From Flaviaesturariibacter aridisoli (GTDB lineage Bacteria; Bacteroidota; Bacteroidia; Chitinophagales; Chitinophagaceae): a DNA stretch of 64,000 nt. Position 1 is the first letter of the stretch. Each line of letters opens with the position of its first letter. The notes below the pieces were generated by a model, which was not told the DNA's origin, did no database searches, and saw nothing but the letters and a program-made list of their open reading frames with translations. The stretch covers positions 221,341-285,340 of the forward strand of contig NZ_SKFH01000002.1 of NCBI RefSeq assembly GCF_004343705.1, read 5' to 3'. This document shows, piece after piece, positions 26,352 to 35,657 of the stretch. The position numbers and the translations under genes were made by a program.

Positions 26352-28871
26352 TCATTTCCCCTTCCCGGTCCATTTGCGGAACTGCAGGTAATCGAGGTAC
26401 CAGATCACCTTAACCGACAGGTTGTTGGAGGCAGGTGCGTCGAGGGTGCGCGACAGGTTGCGGCCGTACTTGGAGGTGTAGTCGGGATCAAGCACGTCGA
26501 GGGCCTGGTTCTTCCACACGATGTTGAGGAAGGAGCCCGGCGCGAATTGCAGCGTGTACTGCGCGTCGACGTTGAAGATGTTGAAGTTCTGGTGCTGGCG
26601 CGGCACGTCGTTGTGCTTCGTGGGCAGCAGCGTTCCATCGGGCTGCAGGTCGTAGAAGTCTTTCACCTCCACGTCGCTCCAGTAGTGGCGGGCGCGGATG
26701 TTGATGAAGCTTCGGTTGGAGAAGCTGTACTTGACGCTGAAGGTGTTCTCGATGGTATTGCGGTTGCGGCGCGAAAAGAGCACGTCGGTGTAGCCCGATC
26801 CGTAGTAACCCTGGTAGCCGTTGCCCGGGACGTAGAAGCCGTAGAAGCCGGCGTTGTCGATCCAGGGATTGTAATACACGTTGAGGTCCATCGACAGCTT
26901 GTCGCTGAAGCGGTAGCGCTGGTAGATGCTGAAGTCGTAGCGGCGGCCGTTGAACTGTTCGTTGAAATCCACGCCGGCGTTGATGTTCACCTTGTACTTC
27001 TTGGCGTTGTTGGTCTCGATCCAGGCGTTGGTCATCAGCTTGCTCTGCGCCACGAAGTAGGGTGCGCCGGGCTGCGTGTAGCGCTGCTGTTCCGCGTAGA
27101 TGAGGCGCGGCTCGTAGAAGTCGTGGCCGTCGGCGTTGTAGCCGACATACACACCGGCGTACCACAGATTCTTCAGCTGCCCGTTGCCGTTAACGTTCAC
27201 CCAGTATTGCTGGTAGGCCGAGGGGTTGAAGCGGCGGCTGAGGCCCTGGTTGAAGTTGAGGTACAGGTTGTTGAAGATGCCCTTCGGCTGCGTCCACTTG
27301 TACCCCATCCACATGGAGTGGTCGAGGTAGTTATTGTTGTTCATGAAGCCGAGGTCGGTTTTGTCGTATTTCTCGTCGTACAGTTCCTGCGCGATGTTGA
27401 AGTTGAAGCGGCCGCCGGTCTTTCCGAAAGCCAGGAAGTGGGCATAGCCGGTGCTCGTCTTTCCGCCGCTGAAGATGTTGCTCACCGATACGTTGCCGTT
27501 CCAGTTATAGGTGTTCTTCTTGTTGTTGACGTCGAAGAGGAAGGCGCTTACGTTGGCGTCGGGGTCGCTGCCGTCGCGGAGCACGTTGGTGTTGATGAAC
27601 GACACGGAGGAGTTGTTCTTCATCGTCTGGTCGAACACGAGCACGTTGTAGTTGGTCAGCGGACCGGTCTCCACGCGCTCGCGGTTCTTGCCGGTGGAGT
27701 CGGCTACAGTAGCATACATCGTGCGCTGCACGGCGTTGAAGACACCGATGCCGAGGCCTTTGCGGGTACGGCCCGAAAACTTGGTGGCGTTAATCAGCTT
27801 GGCCTGTGCGGGGTTGTCGATCACCTCGCCGCGGAGTTCGGCCGCACGGTTGTAGGCGGCGCCCATATGCAGCGGTGGGTCGAGGCCGATGCGGCGCGAG
27901 TAAAAGAGGTTGCCCTTATTGAACAGCTCGGTGCCCTCGGTAAAGAAGGGGCGCTGTTCCTGGTAACGCACCTCGAAGGGCGACAGGTTGAGGATCGTAT
28001 TGTCGGAGCGCACCTGGCCGAAGTCGGGGATCAGGGTCATGTCGAGCGTAAAGGCATCCGACACGCCCCACTTGACGTCCATGCCGCCGGTGACCGAGGT
28101 GTTCCAGTTTTTCTTTTTCGGATCCGTTTGCGGGAAGTGGTTGGCGTACACGCCGAGGTAGGGCGACAGCGACAGGCGCAGCGGCGGCTCGATCTTTTCG
28201 ATGCCGGTCCACTCCCCTTCCTGGTTCACGAAGCCGTTCTTCTGCGGGTCGATCGGGTTCCACATGTACTGCTGGCCGGTCTTGTTGCGGCGGCGGGTGA
28301 TGTTGATACCCCAGGTCTGGTCCGGCTTGCTCACGAAGCGCAGGGCCGAGTACGGGATCTCCATCTCGAAGGTCCAGCCGTCGTTGCGGATTTTGGAGGC
28401 GCTGTTCCAGACGCCGCTCCAGGAGCCGTCTTCGCCGTTGGTGTTGGAATACTTGGCGTCGAACTGCTCGCCGTAGGGCGTTACGTAAAACCCCAAGGCG
28501 TTGATCTTGTCGTTGTAGGTGTCGAAGATGACGCCCACGAAGTCGTTTACGCCCACCACGTCGCGGCCCACGAGCTCGCGCGATACGGAGTCGCGGGTGC
28601 GCTCGTGGCAGAAGCCGCCGATATAGATGGAGGTATTGCTGTAGAGGATGTACACCTCGGTGCCGGTGGCGGGATTTTCAGGCTTGCCGGCATTGGGGCG
28701 CCATTCGATAAAGGAGGTGGCGGGCGCCGCTTCTTTCCAGGCGGCCTCGCTGAGCTCGCCGTCGATCTTGAAAGAGGCGGTCGTGCGCTTGGCGGGCAGC
28801 TGGCGGGGTGTTTGCGCCGAAGCGATGAGTACCAGGAAGCTGAGGGTGAGCGATAGCAGGGACTTCAACAT
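26352..28871 (-). CDS. CBM9-like / DUF5916 outer-membrane protein
   Basis: An 839-residue exported protein with a signal peptide (about 1-19, ending FLVLIASAQ). Residues about 25-200 resemble a family 9 carbohydrate-binding module: FKIDGELSEAAWKEAAPATSFIEW, then VYILYSNTSIYIGGFCHE and WTFEMEIPYSALRF. The remaining 600 residues are rich in alternating aromatic beta strands ending in a plausible outer-membrane barrel (WYLDYLQFRKW near the C-terminus), which is the DUF5916 layout. It is common in Bacteroidota and of unknown substrate. Single gene with its own terminator, in the nusG-rplK accessory block. Confidence 0.85.
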   Translation of the reverse strand: MLKSLLSLTLSFLVLIASAQTPRQLPAKRTTASFKIDGELSEAAWKEAAPATSFIEWRPNAGKPENPATGTEVYILYSNTSIYIGGFCHERTRDSVSRELVGRDVVGVNDFVGVIFDTYNDKINALGFYVTPYGEQFDAKYSNTNGEDGSWSGVWNSASKIRNDGWTFEMEIPYSALRFVSKPDQTWGINITRRRNKTGQQYMWNPIDPQKNGFVNQEGEWTGIEKIEPPLRLSLSPYLGVYANHFPQTDPKKKNWNTSVTGGMDVKWGVSDAFTLDMTLIPDFGQVRSDNTILNLSPFEVRYQEQRPFFTEGTELFNKGNLFYSRRIGLDPPLHMGAAYNRAAELRGEVIDNPAQAKLINATKFSGRTRKGLGIGVFNAVQRTMYATVADSTGKNRERVETGPLTNYNVLVFDQTMKNNSSVSFINTNVLRDGSDPDANVSAFLFDVNNKKNTYNWNGNVSVSNIFSGGKTSTGYAHFLAFGKTGGRFNFNIAQELYDEKYDKTDLGFMNNNNYLDHSMWMGYKWTQPKGIFNNLYLNFNQGLSRRFNPSAYQQYWVNVNGNGQLKNLWYAGVYVGYNADGHDFYEPRLIYAEQQRYTQPGAPYFVAQSKLMTNAWIETNNAKKYKVNINAGVDFNEQFNGRRYDFSIYQRYRFSDKLSMDLNVYYNPWIDNAGFYGFYVPGNGYQGYYGSGYTDVLFSRRNRNTIENTFSVKYSFSNRSFINIRARHYWSDVEVKDFYDLQPDGTLLPTKHNDVPRQHQNFNIFNVDAQYTLQFAPGSFLNIVWKNQALDVLDPDYTSKYGRNLSRTLDAPASNNLSVKVIWYLDYLQFRKWTGKGK

Positions 28872-29046
28872 TGGTGTTTGGTTTTTTGTGTGCCGGTAGT
28901 ACGAAATTAGACGCTCCTAATACGTTCGGAGTTACCGCTTATCACAGCGTGGACCGCTTTTGGTTTTTGTTAACGAAAGTTTTCGTGGGTAAAAGCGGGT
29001 GACCCTTCTCTTAACGGATGAAACAGGGATAGGTTACAGGCACACG

Positions 29047-30867
29047 TTACTTATCCAGAAAGTCCTGGTAGGTATACTGCTGCAGCGCCTGCCCGGTGCG
29101 GAGGAGTTGCGGAGTAGCGCCGGGGCTTTGCTCGAGCACGGTCCGCCCTACGTTGTCGAAGAGTACATAGCTCGTATCCTGCACGATACCGAAACCATTG
29201 TTGAAACAAAAGAAGGCGCTGTGGGGAAGGCGGCTGGCGAGGTTGTGACTGAAGGGGAATTCCAACTTAAGCCCGGCAAGCGAGGCAACGGTGGAAGCGA
29301 TATCGAGCTGCGACACGACGCGCTGCTCGATGCCTTTTTGGGGCAACGCGCCACCGAGGAAGAGGATCGGGATGCGGAAGTTGTCGCGGCGGCTGCCGGT
29401 AGCGGGCAGCGGGTGGCCATGGTCGGCCACTACCACCAGGATCGTGTTGTGCCACCAATTTGTTTGCTCGCAGGCGCGCACAAAGTGATAGAGCACCGAG
29501 TCGGTATAATGAATGGAGTTCAGGAAGAGATGCGTGTCATCACTTCCGGCGAGCACCGGCGCCGTTGGTGTTTCGAAAGGCTCGTGCGAGCTGAGCGTCA
29601 GCCAGGTGGTAAAGAACGGCTTGCGTGCGGCGGAAAGATCATGGAGAATGCGGTCGGCAACGACCCCGTCGTGCGCGCCCCATTTGGAATTCTGGTCTTT
29701 CGCTGCAAAGTCCGACTTGTCGATCAGGGTTGTGTAACCCGACCCGAGGAGGTAGGATTTGATGTTGGCGAACTCGGTTTCACCGCCATAGTAGAAAGCA
29801 GGCTCGTAGCCCTTTTGCCGGAAGCCTTTGCCAAGCGTGGGCAGCCGCGCCGCTTTGTTGGGCAGGCGGATGATGGACGATTGCGGTAATGCGGGATAGC
29901 CACTGAGCACGGCGGGAAGTCCCTTGTCGGTGCGGTCGCCGGAGGCCCAGGCATTCGCAAAATACCAGCCTTCGGCCTTCAGGCGGTTGAAGCCGGGCGT
30001 GATCTCGACGCCTTCGATGGTCGTATCGATGGCCTTGGCGGTTCCGCTCTCCCAGATCACGAGCAGCACGTTGAGGCTGTCGCCCGGAACGGGCGGAGGC
30101 TGCACATCGAAGGGTTCTCCAGCAAAAAAGCGGTTGGCCAGGTTGCGGGCTTCGGCGGCCGGGAAGTAGGGATAGGGATTGGTCTCCGCCTTTTCGCTGA
30201 TCACGCCGAACAGGAAGTTCCAGGGCACGTTGAGCGCGGCCTGGTTGGCGAAGTTGTTGGGCGAAAAATAGACGGAGCTTTGGTTGAGGGGTGTTTGCTG
30301 CAGGCCGCCGCGCAGCGGGATGATGAGCGCGCCGGTGGCGAGCAGCAGCAGCGGCAGGCCCAGGTACCAGCGTTCGGGGAGCTGCAGGGGCGCTGCCATC
30401 CGGCGCAGCAGGCGTGCGGCACCATAGCCGGCCGCCAGGCAACACAGCACAAAGAACAACCCGTAGCGGACTACCGGGAGGTGGGCGATGGAAGCCCAGG
30501 CCTCAGCGGGCGAGGAGAGGTATTTGAGCGGCGTCGCGTCGAGGCGGAAGCCCCACTGCTTGTACACTTCCACATCGCAAACGATGAGCAGCAGCACCGG
30601 CACCAGCAGCAGGATGGTATAGGCCTGGTACAGGAGCGGACGGCGCAGGATGGGCACAAGGAAGGACAGCAGTAGAAATACGGCAATGGGCAACGACAGG
30701 TAGGCGGCCATCGAAAGGTCCATCCGGGCGCCGTACCAGAGCGTTCCGGCAAAGGTGCCTGCCGGCAGCGCTTTTCCCTGCAGGAGGAGAAAGAGCAGGC
30801 GCGCCGCCTCGAAAAAGAGCGTCCACGACAGGAAGTACAGCAGGAGGAAGCGAAGGCGGGCGGGCAT
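29047..30867 (-). CDS. LTA-synthase-type membrane phosphotransferase / sulfatase-fold protein
   Basis: A 606-residue protein with about five membrane segments in the first 200 residues, then an alkaline-phosphatase-fold domain. The N-terminal catalytic pattern is LNVLLVIWESGTAKAID (Glu metal ligand) and WASGDRTDKGLPAVLSGYP, whose Thr is the likely nucleophile by analogy with LtaS. WGAHDGVVADRIL and VVADHGHPLP supply further metal ligands. LtaS and MdoB-type enzymes transfer glycerol-phosphate or phosphoethanolamine to envelope glycans. The substrate here is unknown. A TACTTTTG box sits directly upstream of the ATG, after the nusG terminator. Confidence 0.85.
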   Translation of the reverse strand: MPARLRFLLLYFLSWTLFFEAARLLFLLLQGKALPAGTFAGTLWYGARMDLSMAAYLSLPIAVFLLLSFLVPILRRPLLYQAYTILLLVPVLLLIVCDVEVYKQWGFRLDATPLKYLSSPAEAWASIAHLPVVRYGLFFVLCCLAAGYGAARLLRRMAAPLQLPERWYLGLPLLLLATGALIIPLRGGLQQTPLNQSSVYFSPNNFANQAALNVPWNFLFGVISEKAETNPYPYFPAAEARNLANRFFAGEPFDVQPPPVPGDSLNVLLVIWESGTAKAIDTTIEGVEITPGFNRLKAEGWYFANAWASGDRTDKGLPAVLSGYPALPQSSIIRLPNKAARLPTLGKGFRQKGYEPAFYYGGETEFANIKSYLLGSGYTTLIDKSDFAAKDQNSKWGAHDGVVADRILHDLSAARKPFFTTWLTLSSHEPFETPTAPVLAGSDDTHLFLNSIHYTDSVLYHFVRACEQTNWWHNTILVVVADHGHPLPATGSRRDNFRIPILFLGGALPQKGIEQRVVSQLDIASTVASLAGLKLEFPFSHNLASRLPHSAFFCFNNGFGIVQDTSYVLFDNVGRTVLEQSPGATPQLLRTGQALQQYTYQDFLDK

Positions 30868-30871
30868 GGCG

Positions 30872-30908
30872 CAAAAGTAAAAAAGCCATCCCGGACGGAA
30901 TGGCTTTT
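30872..30908 (-). terminator. nusG terminator and adjoining -7 box
   Basis: Minus strand: stem AAAAGCCAT/ATGGCTTTT (30908-30881), then TTTTTTAC. Immediately after, TACTTTTG at 30879-30872 matches the -7 consensus just five bases before the ATG of the downstream membrane protein. So nusG transcription stops here and the next gene may start from an almost leaderless message. Confidence 0.7.
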
Positions 30909-30927
30909 ATAAAGGTGTTGTGATTTC

Positions 30928-31521
30928 TTAAGAGATTTTCTCCACCTGCATGTAGTTCAGTTCTACCGGTGTGGAGCGACCGAAGATCTTCACGGTTACC
31001 TTGAGTTTCTTCTTCTCGTCGTTTACTTCTTCGATGGTACCGTTGAAGTCGTTGAAAGGTCCTTCGATGATCTTGATCGTTTCGCCTACGATAAAAGGTT
31101 CGCTCATGGAGGCGCCGCCGGCTTCGGCCATTTCGTCCATCTTGCCGAGCATCTTGTTTACTTCCGACTTGCGGAGGGCGATCGGGTTTTCCTTGCCCAG
31201 GAAGTGGATCACGTTGGTGATGCCGGAGATGGTTTCGCGGAGCTCGTCGTGCAGCTTGCCGTCGGCCACTTCGATCATCACGTAGCCCGGGTAGTAGTTG
31301 CGCTCGCGCATGACTTTTTTGCCGTTCTGGACCTTGTATACTTTCTCTACGGGGAGGAAGACCTGCTTGACTACGTTGCCCCAGCCACCGCGCGATACTT
31401 CTTTATCAAGGTACTCCTTAACCTTGCGTTCTTTACCGCTGACCACGCGCAACACGTACCACTTGGTTTCGGGCTGGGGGGCGGATTGCGTTTCGGCCGT
31501 ATTCGTCTTGTTTTCTTCCAT
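30928..31521 (-). CDS. nusG: Transcription termination/antitermination factor NusG
   Basis: A 197-residue factor that binds RNA polymerase and links it to Rho or the ribosome. After a polar N-terminal extension of about 20 residues ([17 protein letters not shown]), the NGN domain starts with [19 protein letters not shown] and includes GYVMIEV and [14 protein letters not shown]. The C-terminal KOW domain is [25 protein letters not shown]. Length fits the bacterial form with no inserted domain. It lies 15 bases after secE. A terminator follows, and rplK, its usual neighbour, is 7.8 kb further on. Confidence 0.97.
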   Translation of the reverse strand: MEENKTNTAETQSAPQPETKWYVLRVVSGKERKVKEYLDKEVSRGGWGNVVKQVFLPVEKVYKVQNGKKVMRERNYYPGYVMIEVADGKLHDELRETISGITNVIHFLGKENPIALRKSEVNKMLGKMDEMAEAGGASMSEPFIVGETIKIIEGPFNDFNGTIEEVNDEKKKLKVTVKIFGRSTPVELNYMQVEKIS

Positions 31522-31536
31522 GTTCGGGTGCGCGGA

Positions 31537-31758
31537 TTAATAGATAAAGTTGAGGCCCTTGACCACAACGAAGTCCATCACACCGATAAGGAGGGTGATG
31601 AGCAGGGTGGCGATCAGCACGATCATGGTGGATTGCTGGAGCTGCTGCCAGGTGGGCCAGGTCACCTTCTGCGTCAGTTCGCGGAAGGATTCGCTGAAGT
31701 AATTGGATACCTTGTTCATAGAATCTGTTTTAAACGGCGAATGGCCCGGTGGAGCCAT
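31537..31758 (-). CDS. secE: Preprotein translocase subunit SecE
   Basis: A 73-residue subunit of the SecYEG channel. The amphipathic helix with the SFRELTQKVTWPTWQQLQQST motif (about 15-35) precedes a single membrane segment (STMIVLIATLLITLLIGVMDFVV, about 34-58) and a short GLNFIY tail, the minimal SecE found in most non-enteric bacteria. The ATG at 31720 (MNKVSNYFSESF) is an alternative start that removes 12 residues and is perhaps more likely, since SecE in this phylum usually begins close to that motif. It lies between tRNA-Trp and nusG, the classic position. Confidence 0.95.
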   Translation of the reverse strand: MAPPGHSPFKTDSMNKVSNYFSESFRELTQKVTWPTWQQLQQSTMIVLIATLLITLLIGVMDFVVVKGLNFIY

Positions 31759-31778
31759 TTGCCTTTTTTTGTTGTTTG

Positions 31779-31849
31779 CACGGGCGGAGAGATTCGAACT
31801 CCCATCAAAGGTTTTGGAGACCTCTATTCTGCCATTGAACTACGCCCGT
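31779..31849 (-). tRNA. tRNA-Trp (CCA)
   Basis: Cloverleaf on the minus strand: acceptor ACGGGCG/CGCCCGT, discriminator G, anticodon loop CTCCAAA (anticodon CCA), T loop TTCGAAT. No encoded 3' CCA. It lies between tuf and secE. Confidence 0.95.
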
Positions 31850-31943
31850 AAGAGGCCTCCCCTAACCTCTCCAAAGGAGGGGATCGGGGAGGCTTGTAAA
31901 GATATGCTTTTCTAAGTCCCCCTTCGGGGATTCAGGCGGCTTC

Positions 31944-33131
31944 TTACTTAATGATCTCCGTAACCTGACCGGCACCTACGGTACGGCCACCTTCACGGAT
32001 AGCGAACTTCAGACCTTTCTCCATGGCGATCGGCTGGATCAGCTTCACGGTGATGGAGGTGTTGTCGCCCGGCATGATCATCTCGGTACCTTCGGGCAGC
32101 TGGCATTCGCCGGTTACGTCGGTGGTACGGAAGTAGAACTGGGGACGGTACTTGTTGAAGAACGGCGTGTGACGGCCACCTTCTTCTTTCGACAGAACGT
32201 AAACTTCTGCTTTGAAGTCGGTGTGGGGCGTGATCGAACCGGGCTTGCAGATTACCATACCGCGACGGATCTGGGTCTTTTCAATACCGCGGAGGAGCAG
32301 ACCGGCGTTGTCGCCAGCTTCACCTTCGTCGAGGAGTTTGCGGAACATTTCAACACCCGTGCAGGTCGAGGTCAGGGGGTGCTCGATGAGACCTACGATC
32401 TCTACGGGCTCACCAACCTTGATACGACCGCGCTCGATGCGACCGGTAGCTACCGTACCACGACCTGTGATCGAGAATACGTCTTCTACCGACATGAGGA
32501 AGGGCTGGTCAACGGGGCGGGGAGGCAGGGGGATATAGGTATCCACAGCTTCCATCAGCTCGTTGATCTTGGCCACCCACTTTTCGTCGCCGGCGAGAGC
32601 GCCGGTAGCCGAACCCTGGATGATGGGCGTATTGTCGCCGTCGAAGCCGTAGGAGCTGAGGAGGTCGCGAACTTCCATCTCAACGAGTTCCAGCAGCTCG
32701 GGGTCTTCTACGAGGTCTACTTTGTTCATGAAAACAACGAGGCGGGGAACACCTACCTGACGGGCGAGCAGGATGTGCTCTTTCGTCTGGGGCATCGGAC
32801 CGTCCGTAGCAGCCACAACCAGGATGGCACCGTCCATCTGGGCAGCACCGGTGATCATGTTCTTCACGTAGTCGGCGTGACCGGGGCAATCCACGTGCGC
32901 ATAGTGACGGGTTGCAGTCTGGTACTCTACGTGAGCGGTGTTGATGGTGATACCGCGCTCTTTTTCTTCGGGAGCACCGTCGATATCATCATAGTTCTTT
33001 TTTTCCGCCAGACCTCTTTTTGACAAAACGTCGGTGATGGCGGCCGTCAAAGTTGTTTTACCGTGGTCAACGTGACCAATGGTACCAACGTTAACGTGGG
33101 GTTTATCCCGCTTAAAGTTCTCTTTTGCCAT
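31944..33131 (-). CDS. tuf: Elongation factor Tu
   Basis: A 395-residue GTPase that delivers aminoacyl-tRNA to the ribosome. I start at ATG 33131 ([14 protein letters not shown]), not the ATG 42 bases upstream, because EF-Tu always begins this way. The P-loop GHVDHGKT is at about 19-26, switch II is DCPGHADYV (about 81-89), the guanine-recognition motif NKVD lies at about 136, and the tRNA-binding C-terminal domain ends in [13 protein letters not shown]. It is co-transcribed with four upstream tRNA genes and probably with tRNA-Trp, secE and nusG downstream, the order also found in the E. coli tufB region. Confidence 0.98.
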   Translation of the reverse strand: MAKENFKRDKPHVNVGTIGHVDHGKTTLTAAITDVLSKRGLAEKKNYDDIDGAPEEKERGITINTAHVEYQTATRHYAHVDCPGHADYVKNMITGAAQMDGAILVVAATDGPMPQTKEHILLARQVGVPRLVVFMNKVDLVEDPELLELVEMEVRDLLSSYGFDGDNTPIIQGSATGALAGDEKWVAKINELMEAVDTYIPLPPRPVDQPFLMSVEDVFSITGRGTVATGRIERGRIKVGEPVEIVGLIEHPLTSTCTGVEMFRKLLDEGEAGDNAGLLLRGIEKTQIRRGMVICKPGSITPHTDFKAEVYVLSKEEGGRHTPFFNKYRPQFYFRTTDVTGECQLPEGTEMIMPGDNTSITVKLIQPIAMEKGLKFAIREGGRTVGAGQVTEIIK

Positions 33132-33288
33132 TGTATTTGTTTTTAGTTGTGGACTACAAATTTTCGATTCCAAAAAAACCTTCGCTCTTAGCCAGAGGAA
33201 GGGATATACGCGCGGCGCCCGCAGTTTCCGGGGAAACTGTTCCGCCCCATTTCATCGACCCGGCTGTGACACCAGGCTAGTTTTGGTG

Positions 33289-33360
<72 letters not shown>

Positions 33361-33433
33361 TTGCTCAGTTCCACCCCAGGGGGTTTTCCTGAAAAAGTCG
33401 GGATGCGCCGTGTTCGCGGCCTCCCCGTCTTAG

Positions 33434-33506
33434 AGCGGGAGACGAGGCTCGAACTCGCCACCTATAGCTTGGAAGGCTATCGCTCTACCAAATGAGCTAC
33501 TCCCGC
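33434..33506 (-). tRNA. tRNA-Gly (TCC)
   Basis: Acceptor GCGGGAG/CTCCCGC, anticodon stem ATAGC/GCTAT with loop CTTCCAA (anticodon TCC), T loop TTCGAGC. No encoded CCA. Confidence 0.95.
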
Positions 33507-33512
33507 AATTCA

Positions 33513-33605
33513 ATCTCGGATGTCGGATTACAGATGTAGGATCTGCTTCTTCCACCGTCGATTATCCAAAGATCTGAAATCAAAGATCTGACATCTTAGA
33601 TTTGT
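33513..33605. repeat. Inverted pair of 7-nt periodic tracts between tRNA-Gly and tRNA-Tyr
   Basis: ATCTCGG, ATGTCGG, ATTACAG, ATGTAGG, ATCTGCT run from 33513. GATCTGA, AATCAAA, GATCTGA, CATCTTA, GATTTGT run from 33571. The second set read in reverse complement gives words of the first type, so the tRNA-cluster transcript can fold here. Confidence 0.7.
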
Positions 33606-33638
33606 GTCCGCCTTCGCTGAAGCTACGGCGGAGAGACG

Positions 33639-33720
33639 TGGGCAGGAGAGGATTCGAACCTCTGAAGTCGAAGACAGCGGATTTACAGTCCGCCCCATTT
33701 GGCCGCTCTGGAACCTGCCC
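33639..33720 (-). tRNA. tRNA-Tyr (GTA)
   Basis: 82-nt class II tRNA with a long variable arm. Acceptor GGGCAGG/CCTGCCC, anticodon stem GCGGA/TCCGC with loop CTGTAAA (anticodon GTA), discriminator A. Confidence 0.95.
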
Positions 33721-33731
33721 GATTTACTAGG

Positions 33732-33804
33732 AGCCGCTTGTCGGAGTCGAACCAACGACCTACTGATTACAAATCAGTTGCTCTACCAACTGAGCTAAAG
33801 CGGC
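33732..33804 (-). tRNA. tRNA-Thr (TGT)
   Basis: Acceptor GCCGCTT/AAGCGGC, anticodon stem CTGAT/ATCAG with loop TTGTA-type (anticodon TGT), T loop TTCGACT. First gene of the tRNA-tuf transcription unit. Confidence 0.95.
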
Positions 33805-33912
33805 TTATTACCTCGATCGCAGGTGATGCAATCCGGTAGCCCTTCAGCCGCTCGGAGACGCGTTGACACTCAGCGAACTAGTTTTAAAGAACTCCCCTTG
33901 TTTTCGGGATGG

Positions 33913-33941
33913 CAAAGGTAACGGAATTCACCATTCCACAA
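33913..33941 (-). promoter_or_regulatory. Promoter of the tRNA-tuf-secE-nusG unit
   Basis: Minus strand TTG (33941-33939), 18-bp spacer, TACCTTTG (33920-33913): a good match to the Bacteroidota consensus, with AT-rich sequence (TTTTTTTATGCTTTTTTTT) just upstream. Predicted start near 33906, about 100 bases before tRNA-Thr. Confidence 0.75.
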
Positions 33942-34070
33942 AAAAAAGCATAAAAAAAGTTTAGTGTTTTTAAGTAGGATCGGAAGCGTTCTGCCGTTTA
34001 CCCGCCCGAAGGCTTGGCGCAGCGCGGTTTTACCCGGCGCTACGCCCCTGCCGCGCTGCGGCTGACGGGC
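33942..34070. other. Gene-free upstream region of the tRNA-tuf unit
   Basis: An A/T-rich stretch next to the promoter (33942-33980) is followed by GC-rich imperfect palindromes (GCGCAGCGCGG and CCGCGCTGCGG around 34017-34062) that could fold into a long hairpin. No gene seen. Confidence 0.5.
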
Positions 34071-34097
34071 AAAAAAAAGACCTCCCGAAGGAGGTCT
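34071..34097 (-). terminator. hpf terminator
   Basis: The stem AGACCTCC/GGAGGTCT with loop CGAA is followed by eight T on the minus strand, 23 bases past the hpf stop. Confidence 0.9.
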
Positions 34098-34119
34098 CTG
34101 AAATTTTTTGGCTGGGGGG

Positions 34120-34419
34120 TTAAGCAGCGAGCTTTTCTTTTTTGCGCTTTATCTGATTCACCACCGAGTCGAAGGCTTCGTCGAAAGATGCCTCGAACGA
34201 CTTACTGGTGGCCTTCACGAAAAAGTCGGCTTTAGGAACATGCACCCGGATCTCGGCAACCTTGTCTTTTATCGTATGGACCACGTTGTCCAGTTTCAGA
34301 AAGACATCCACTTTGATGATGCGATCATGAAACTGCGGCAGCTTGGCGATCTTGGCCTTTACGAACTCGATCAATTTCTGATCTGCATCAAAGTGCACCG
34401 TTTGGATGTGAAGGTTCAT
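34120..34419 (-). CDS. hpf: Ribosome hibernation promoting factor, short form
   Basis: A 99-residue HPF/YfiA-type protein that occupies the decoding region of idle 30S subunits. It has the family start MNLHIQTVHFDADQKLIEFV, the VDVFLKLDNVVHTIKDKVAEIRVHVP strands (about 38-63) and the basic end NQIKRKKEKLAA. It lacks the C-terminal dimerisation domain of long HPF, so 100S formation would need partners. Third in the conserved order rpsU-xerC-hpf of Bacteroidota. The preceding 340 bases hold no gene, so it may have its own promoter. Confidence 0.92.
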   Translation of the reverse strand: MNLHIQTVHFDADQKLIEFVKAKIAKLPQFHDRIIKVDVFLKLDNVVHTIKDKVAEIRVHVPKADFFVKATSKSFEASFDEAFDSVVNQIKRKKEKLAA

Positions 34420-34760
34420 AGAATCTGTATTTAACGATGAAACAATAAGTAAAAGAACTTGGGGATCATGGCCCCGAAGGGCTTGCCATGAAGTTAGGGG
34501 AAAAGCAGGGGACCGGAACGCATTTGCCCGTGAAAAAAATCAGCTCTTCGGTAAACTTTTAACAGGTTTGTGACCGAAGCGCCCTCAAACAACCGCGGAG
34601 CCAGAGGGCCCGCTGAATTGAATCCGAATGAATTAGAAGATCCGTCCACCGCCGGAATCGTTTGCACCTGTCCGTGCCGCCGCAACAGCACCGGGTAGCG
34701 TGCCACACCGGCCGGCTTGCTGTGGATAGTTGGCTGAAAGGAATGTTTTCCGGCAGCCGC
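34420..34760. other. Gene-free gap between xerC and hpf
   Basis: About 340 bases with only short frames (up to 70 codons, no family resemblance). I see no clear TAnnTTTG promoter or terminator. CCCCGAAGGGCTTG-type small palindromes are present. It may hold the hpf leader or a small RNA, but nothing can be assigned. Confidence 0.4.
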
Positions 34761-35657
34761 CTACCCCTTGGGGTGGAAATTCTGGTGCACCTGCCGCAGC
34801 TTTTCGATGGTATTGTGGGTATACACCTGCGTGGCGGCGAGCGAGCTGTGGCCCAGCAGCTCCTTGACGGCGTTGAGCTCCGCGCCGGCGCCGGTAAGGT
34901 GCGTGGCGAAAGTATGGCGCAGCACGTGCGGGCTACGCTTGTCGATGGTGGTCACCAGGCTCAGGTATTTTTTCACGAACGTGTATACGGCCCGCGCCTG
35001 CAGGGGCTTGCCTTTTTCGCTCACCAGCAGTACGCCGCGGTCGGCGCCGTCGCGGGTCTTTTTCTCGTCGAGGTAGGCAGCGATGTGGGCCAGCAGGACA
35101 TTGCCCACGGGGATGATGCGCTCCTTGTTGCCCTTGCCCAGTACCTTGAGCGCACCCGTCGCGGCATGGACGGCGCTCTCCTTCAGGCCCGTGAGCTCGC
35201 TGAGACGCATGCCGGTCTGGTAGAACAGCTCGAGAGCGAGCCGCTCCGTGCGCCCCCGGAATGAGTCGGGGAATTCGACGTAGTCGAACAGGGTGCGGAT
35301 GTCTTTGTCGGCCACGAACTGCGGGAGCCGCTTTTCGTTTTTGGGTGCTACCACCTTGACCATCGGGCTTTGAGTCAGCAAGCCGGTTTTGAGGCCGTAT
35401 TTGAAAAAGGAGCGGAGGGCGGAGATCTTGCGGTTGAGGGTCTTGGCGCTGAGGCCGGCGTCTTTCAGCGCTGCCAGCCAGCTGCGGATAAAGCTGTGGG
35501 TGATCCCGGGAAGCGACACGGCGCCGAACTGGAGCTCCAGGAAGTCGAAGAAACCGGTCAGGTCGTTTTCGTACGAAAGCACGGTATGCCGCGAGTAGCG
35601 CTTCTCGAACTTGAGGTAATCCAGGAAAGGCTGGAGCTGGGGGTGGGCTACGGGCAT
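34761..35657 (-). CDS. xerC: Tyrosine recombinase (XerC/XerD family)
   Basis: A 298-residue recombinase that resolves chromosome dimers at dif. I start at ATG 35657 (MPVAHPQLQPFLDYL), rather than 18 bases upstream. The N-terminal SAM-like core-binding domain (about 5-90) has YSRHTVLSYENDL. The catalytic domain keeps all residues: Arg in TGMRLSEL, Lys in LGKGNKERIIP, the HVLRHTFATHL His-x2-Arg, LGHSSLAATQVYTH with the second His, and the nucleophilic Tyr of VYTH. It sits between rpsU and hpf, as in many Bacteroidota, so it is a housekeeping gene and not evidence of an integrated element. Confidence 0.92.
   Translation of the reverse strand: MPVAHPQLQPFLDYLKFEKRYSRHTVLSYENDLTGFFDFLELQFGAVSLPGITHSFIRSWLAALKDAGLSAKTLNRKISALRSFFKYGLKTGLLTQSPMVKVVAPKNEKRLPQFVADKDIRTLFDYVEFPDSFRGRTERLALELFYQTGMRLSELTGLKESAVHAATGALKVLGKGNKERIIPVGNVLLAHIAAYLDEKKTRDGADRGVLLVSEKGKPLQARAVYTFVKKYLSLVTTIDKRSPHVLRHTFATHLTGAGAELNAVKELLGHSSLAATQVYTHNTIEKLRQVHQNFHPKG

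Noticed and set aside
26547..28856. A 769-codon open frame on the plus strand
   Set aside because: Antisense of the DUF5916 gene; Val/Glu/Ala-rich translation without domains.
34761..35657. Tyrosine recombinase as a sign of an integrated element
   Set aside because: It lies in the conserved rpsU-xerC-hpf order and has the XerC/D layout; no att-like duplication at the tRNA genes was seen.
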